Source of the DNA: G965197405 sp965197405
Lineage (GTDB): Bacteria > Chloroflexota > Dehalococcoidia > Lucifugimonadales > JAGWBF01
Reading direction: 5' to 3'
Assembly: GCA_965197405.1 (NCBI GenBank)
Contig: OZ240206.1
Span: 1,488,001-1,552,000, forward strand
Length of the DNA stretch: 64,000 nt
The translations under genes were made by a program, and so were the position numbers. The notes below the pieces were generated by a model. That model was not told the origin of the DNA and ran no database searches. It saw only the letters and a program-made list of their open reading frames with translations. Positions 62,542-64,000 of the stretch are shown one piece after another; within the stretch, counting starts at the first letter, position 1, and each line of letters starts with the position of its first letter.

Positions 62542-64000
62542 TCAAGCGCTCGCTCCGTGGCACCGCTTGTACTTCTTGCCGCTGCCGCAGGGGCATTGCT
62601 CGTTGCGTCCCACCTTTTGCGCGCCTACGGGGACGGCTTCCTTCCGCCGCCCCGAGGCCGCCGCCATAGGGCTGGCTTTAGGCTGGGAATCGGCCCCCTT
62701 AGCTCCTCGCGCCGGAGCGATGGATGCTTGATAAATGCTGTGTACGATGTCGTGCTCCATGCGCTCGCGGAGGGCCTGGAACATGCGGCTGCCCTCGGTC
62801 TTGTACATGATCAGGGGGTCTCTCTGGCCGAAGGCGTGAAGCCCTATGCCCTGGCGCAGGTTGTCCATGGCTGTGAGGTGGTGTACCCAGTGTATGTCCA
62901 CCGTCCGGAGCATCAGCAGCCGTTCCAGCAGACGCATGTTGTCTGCCCCCATCTCTTCCTCTCGCGCATCGTACATCTCTTCCGCGTGCCTTGTCAGCCG
63001 CTCTTCGATTTCGTTGCGTTTGAGGGAGGACAGCTCCCCCTCGGCGTTCATACCCACGGGTAGGGGGAAAATTATGCCGACCTCATCGAGAAAGCCCGGG
63101 ATATTCCAGCTTTCCACGACCTTCGCCGGCAGGTGCCTGGACATTATGGCCTCTATCGCGTTGCGGACCATGGCGAGGGTATTTGCCTTCAGGTCGTCCC
63201 CCACCAGCGCCTTGCGCCGCTCGGCGTATATCATCTGGCGCTGGTTATTCAGGACGTCGTCGTACTCCAGCAGGTGTTTCCTCGTCTCGAAGTGATGGCC
63301 TTCCACCTTCACCTGGGCGCCTTCCAGGGATTTCGTCACGAGACGGTTTTCTATGGGCGTATCGTCGTCCAGCCCCACCATGCCCATGAGACCCTTGATG
63401 CGCTCGCCACCGAAGCGGCGCATGAGGTCGTCTTCCAGGGCTGCGTAGAACTGGGAACTGCCCGGGTCCCCCTGGCGGCCCGCCCGGCCACGGAGCTGGT
63501 TGTCTATGCGGCGGGCCTCGTGATGGTCAGTGCCTATGACGTGAAGCCCGCCCAGGGAAATTACCAGGTCGTGGTCTTCCCGCCATTCTTCGGGGGTAAT
63601 ATCCAACCCGTCGGGGTTGCCTCCCAGGACTATGTCCGTGCCCCTGCCCGCCATGTTCGTGGACACAGTGACAGCGTGGAGGCGTCCGGCTTGGGCCACG
63701 ATGTGGGCTTCCCTCTCGTGCTGCTTTGCGTTGAGCACCTCGTGAGGTACGCCGAGGTTATCGAGCAGCTCGCTGAGCTTCTCCGAGTCCTCGATGGAGG
63801 TGGTGCCCACCAGAACGGGGCGTCCCTTACGATGGAGGGCCTGAATCTCCGCCGATACGGAGCGCCACTTGCCTTCGGTGGACTTGAATATCATGTCCGG
63901 CTGTTCGGCGCGGACCATTGGCATATTGGTGGGTACGGCCACCACGTCGAGGCGGTAAATCTTGTAGAACTCCTCGCTCTCGGTGGCCGCCGTGCCCGTC
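62542..64000 (-). CDS. secA: Preprotein translocase ATPase SecA, C-terminal part (5' end outside window)
   Basis: The frame is open through the right edge, where it reads TGTAATESEEFYKIYRLDVV, the conserved start of SecA motor domain 2. It continues VLVGTTSIEDSEKLSEL, VTVSTNMAGRGTDIVLGG and QLRGRAGRQGDPGSSQFYAA, then the helical scaffold and wing (NQRQMIYAERR). It ends with the zinc tail GRNEQCPCGSGKKYKRCHG that binds SecB or ribosomes in other bacteria. About 485 residues are seen of roughly 850-950. SecA drives protein export through SecYEG. The reading frame shows no lesion. Confidence 0.97.
   Translation of the reverse strand, partial: TGTAATESEEFYKIYRLDVVAVPTNMPMVRAEQPDMIFKSTEGKWRSVSAEIQALHRKGRPVLVGTTSIEDSEKLSELLDNLGVPHEVLNAKQHEREAHIVAQAGRLHAVTVSTNMAGRGTDIVLGGNPDGLDITPEEWREDHDLVISLGGLHVIGTDHHEARRIDNQLRGRAGRQGDPGSSQFYAALEDDLMRRFGGERIKGLMGMVGLDDDTPIENRLVTKSLEGAQVKVEGHHFETRKHLLEYDDVLNNQRQMIYAERRKALVGDDLKANTLAMVRNAIEAIMSRHLPAKVVESWNIPGFLDEVGIIFPLPVGMNAEGELSSLKRNEIEERLTRHAEEMYDAREEEMGADNMRLLERLLMLRTVDIHWVHHLTAMDNLRQGIGLHAFGQRDPLIMYKTEGSRMFQALRERMEHDIVHSIYQASIAPARGAKGADSQPKASPMAAASGRRKEAVPVGAQKVGRNEQCPCGSGKKYKRCHGASA

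Overview
The window is a GC-rich bacterial chromosome segment. It carries dnaA, obg, nadD, pyrE, fmt, secA and rplY, many copies of oxidative and catabolic families (class III CoA-transferases, D-aminoacylase-type amidohydrolases, an enolase-superfamily enzyme, a deazaflavin-dependent oxidoreductase), Pro/Thr-rich lipoproteins and PaREP1-like proteins. I infer a Chloroflexota bacterium, probably of the Dehalococcoidia/SAR202 kind. This rests on gene content only, with no 16S or tRNA gene in view.

Layout. (1) 1-15351 is a dense defence island, all on the + strand. It opens with a type III CBASS operon cut by the window edge: CD-NTase C-terminus, HORMA, TRIP13-like ATPase and NucC endonuclease. 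A type I restriction-modification locus follows: hsdM with an N-terminal HTH, hsdS, accessory genes, an AlbA_2/HATPase regulator, hsdR and a YgjP-like peptidase. Last comes a TIR-domain gene. hsdS is split by two adjacent IS5-family elements that share TAA target duplications, and removing them restores the frame exactly. The TIR gene is broken by a 10-bp tandem duplication. Between hsdS and hsdR lie a GNAT protein, a second hsdS 3' remnant, a HEPN-like protein, a broken AlbA_2 5' end and a protein made of two Cys-rich repeats. (2) 15352-16780 has no convincing gene but holds two diverged ~205-bp direct repeats; it may be the island boundary. (3) 16781-24735 encodes secreted or catabolic hydrolases and lipoproteins. 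(4) 24834-30332 is a housekeeping core: obg-nadD-pyrE, a candidate oriC with three DnaA boxes phased at 21 bp, dnaA and fmt. (5) 30372-41168 holds a DUF3800 protein, a short L25, an enolase-superfamily enzyme, a thioesterase, an Rrf2 regulator followed by ThiF-like and cysteine synthase genes, a RuvC-like protein, a ferritin-like protein and a large M1 aminopeptidase with HEAT repeats. (6) 41182-53309 holds duplicated PaREP1-like genes, DUF1326, L-asparaginase, an LRR lipoprotein, two close amidohydrolase paralogues around a cupin, and a vWA protein whose lipobox cysteine codon is UGA. (7) 54076-64000 holds an FAD oxidoreductase, two CoA-transferases, an F420-type oxidoreductase, a GIY-YIG protein, a sugar isomerase-like protein, another PaREP1-like protein, a helix-hairpin-helix protein and the 3' part of secA.

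The window also carries a family of short non-autonomous inverted-repeat elements (four copies) and palindromic hairpin repeats. The most notable items are the reversible-looking lesions in hsdS and the TIR gene, the UGA at a lipobox, and the phased DnaA boxes. I did not find an entirely new multi-gene system. The least explained parts are the hsdS-hsdR interval and the repeat-flanked boundary at 15.8-16.8 kb.
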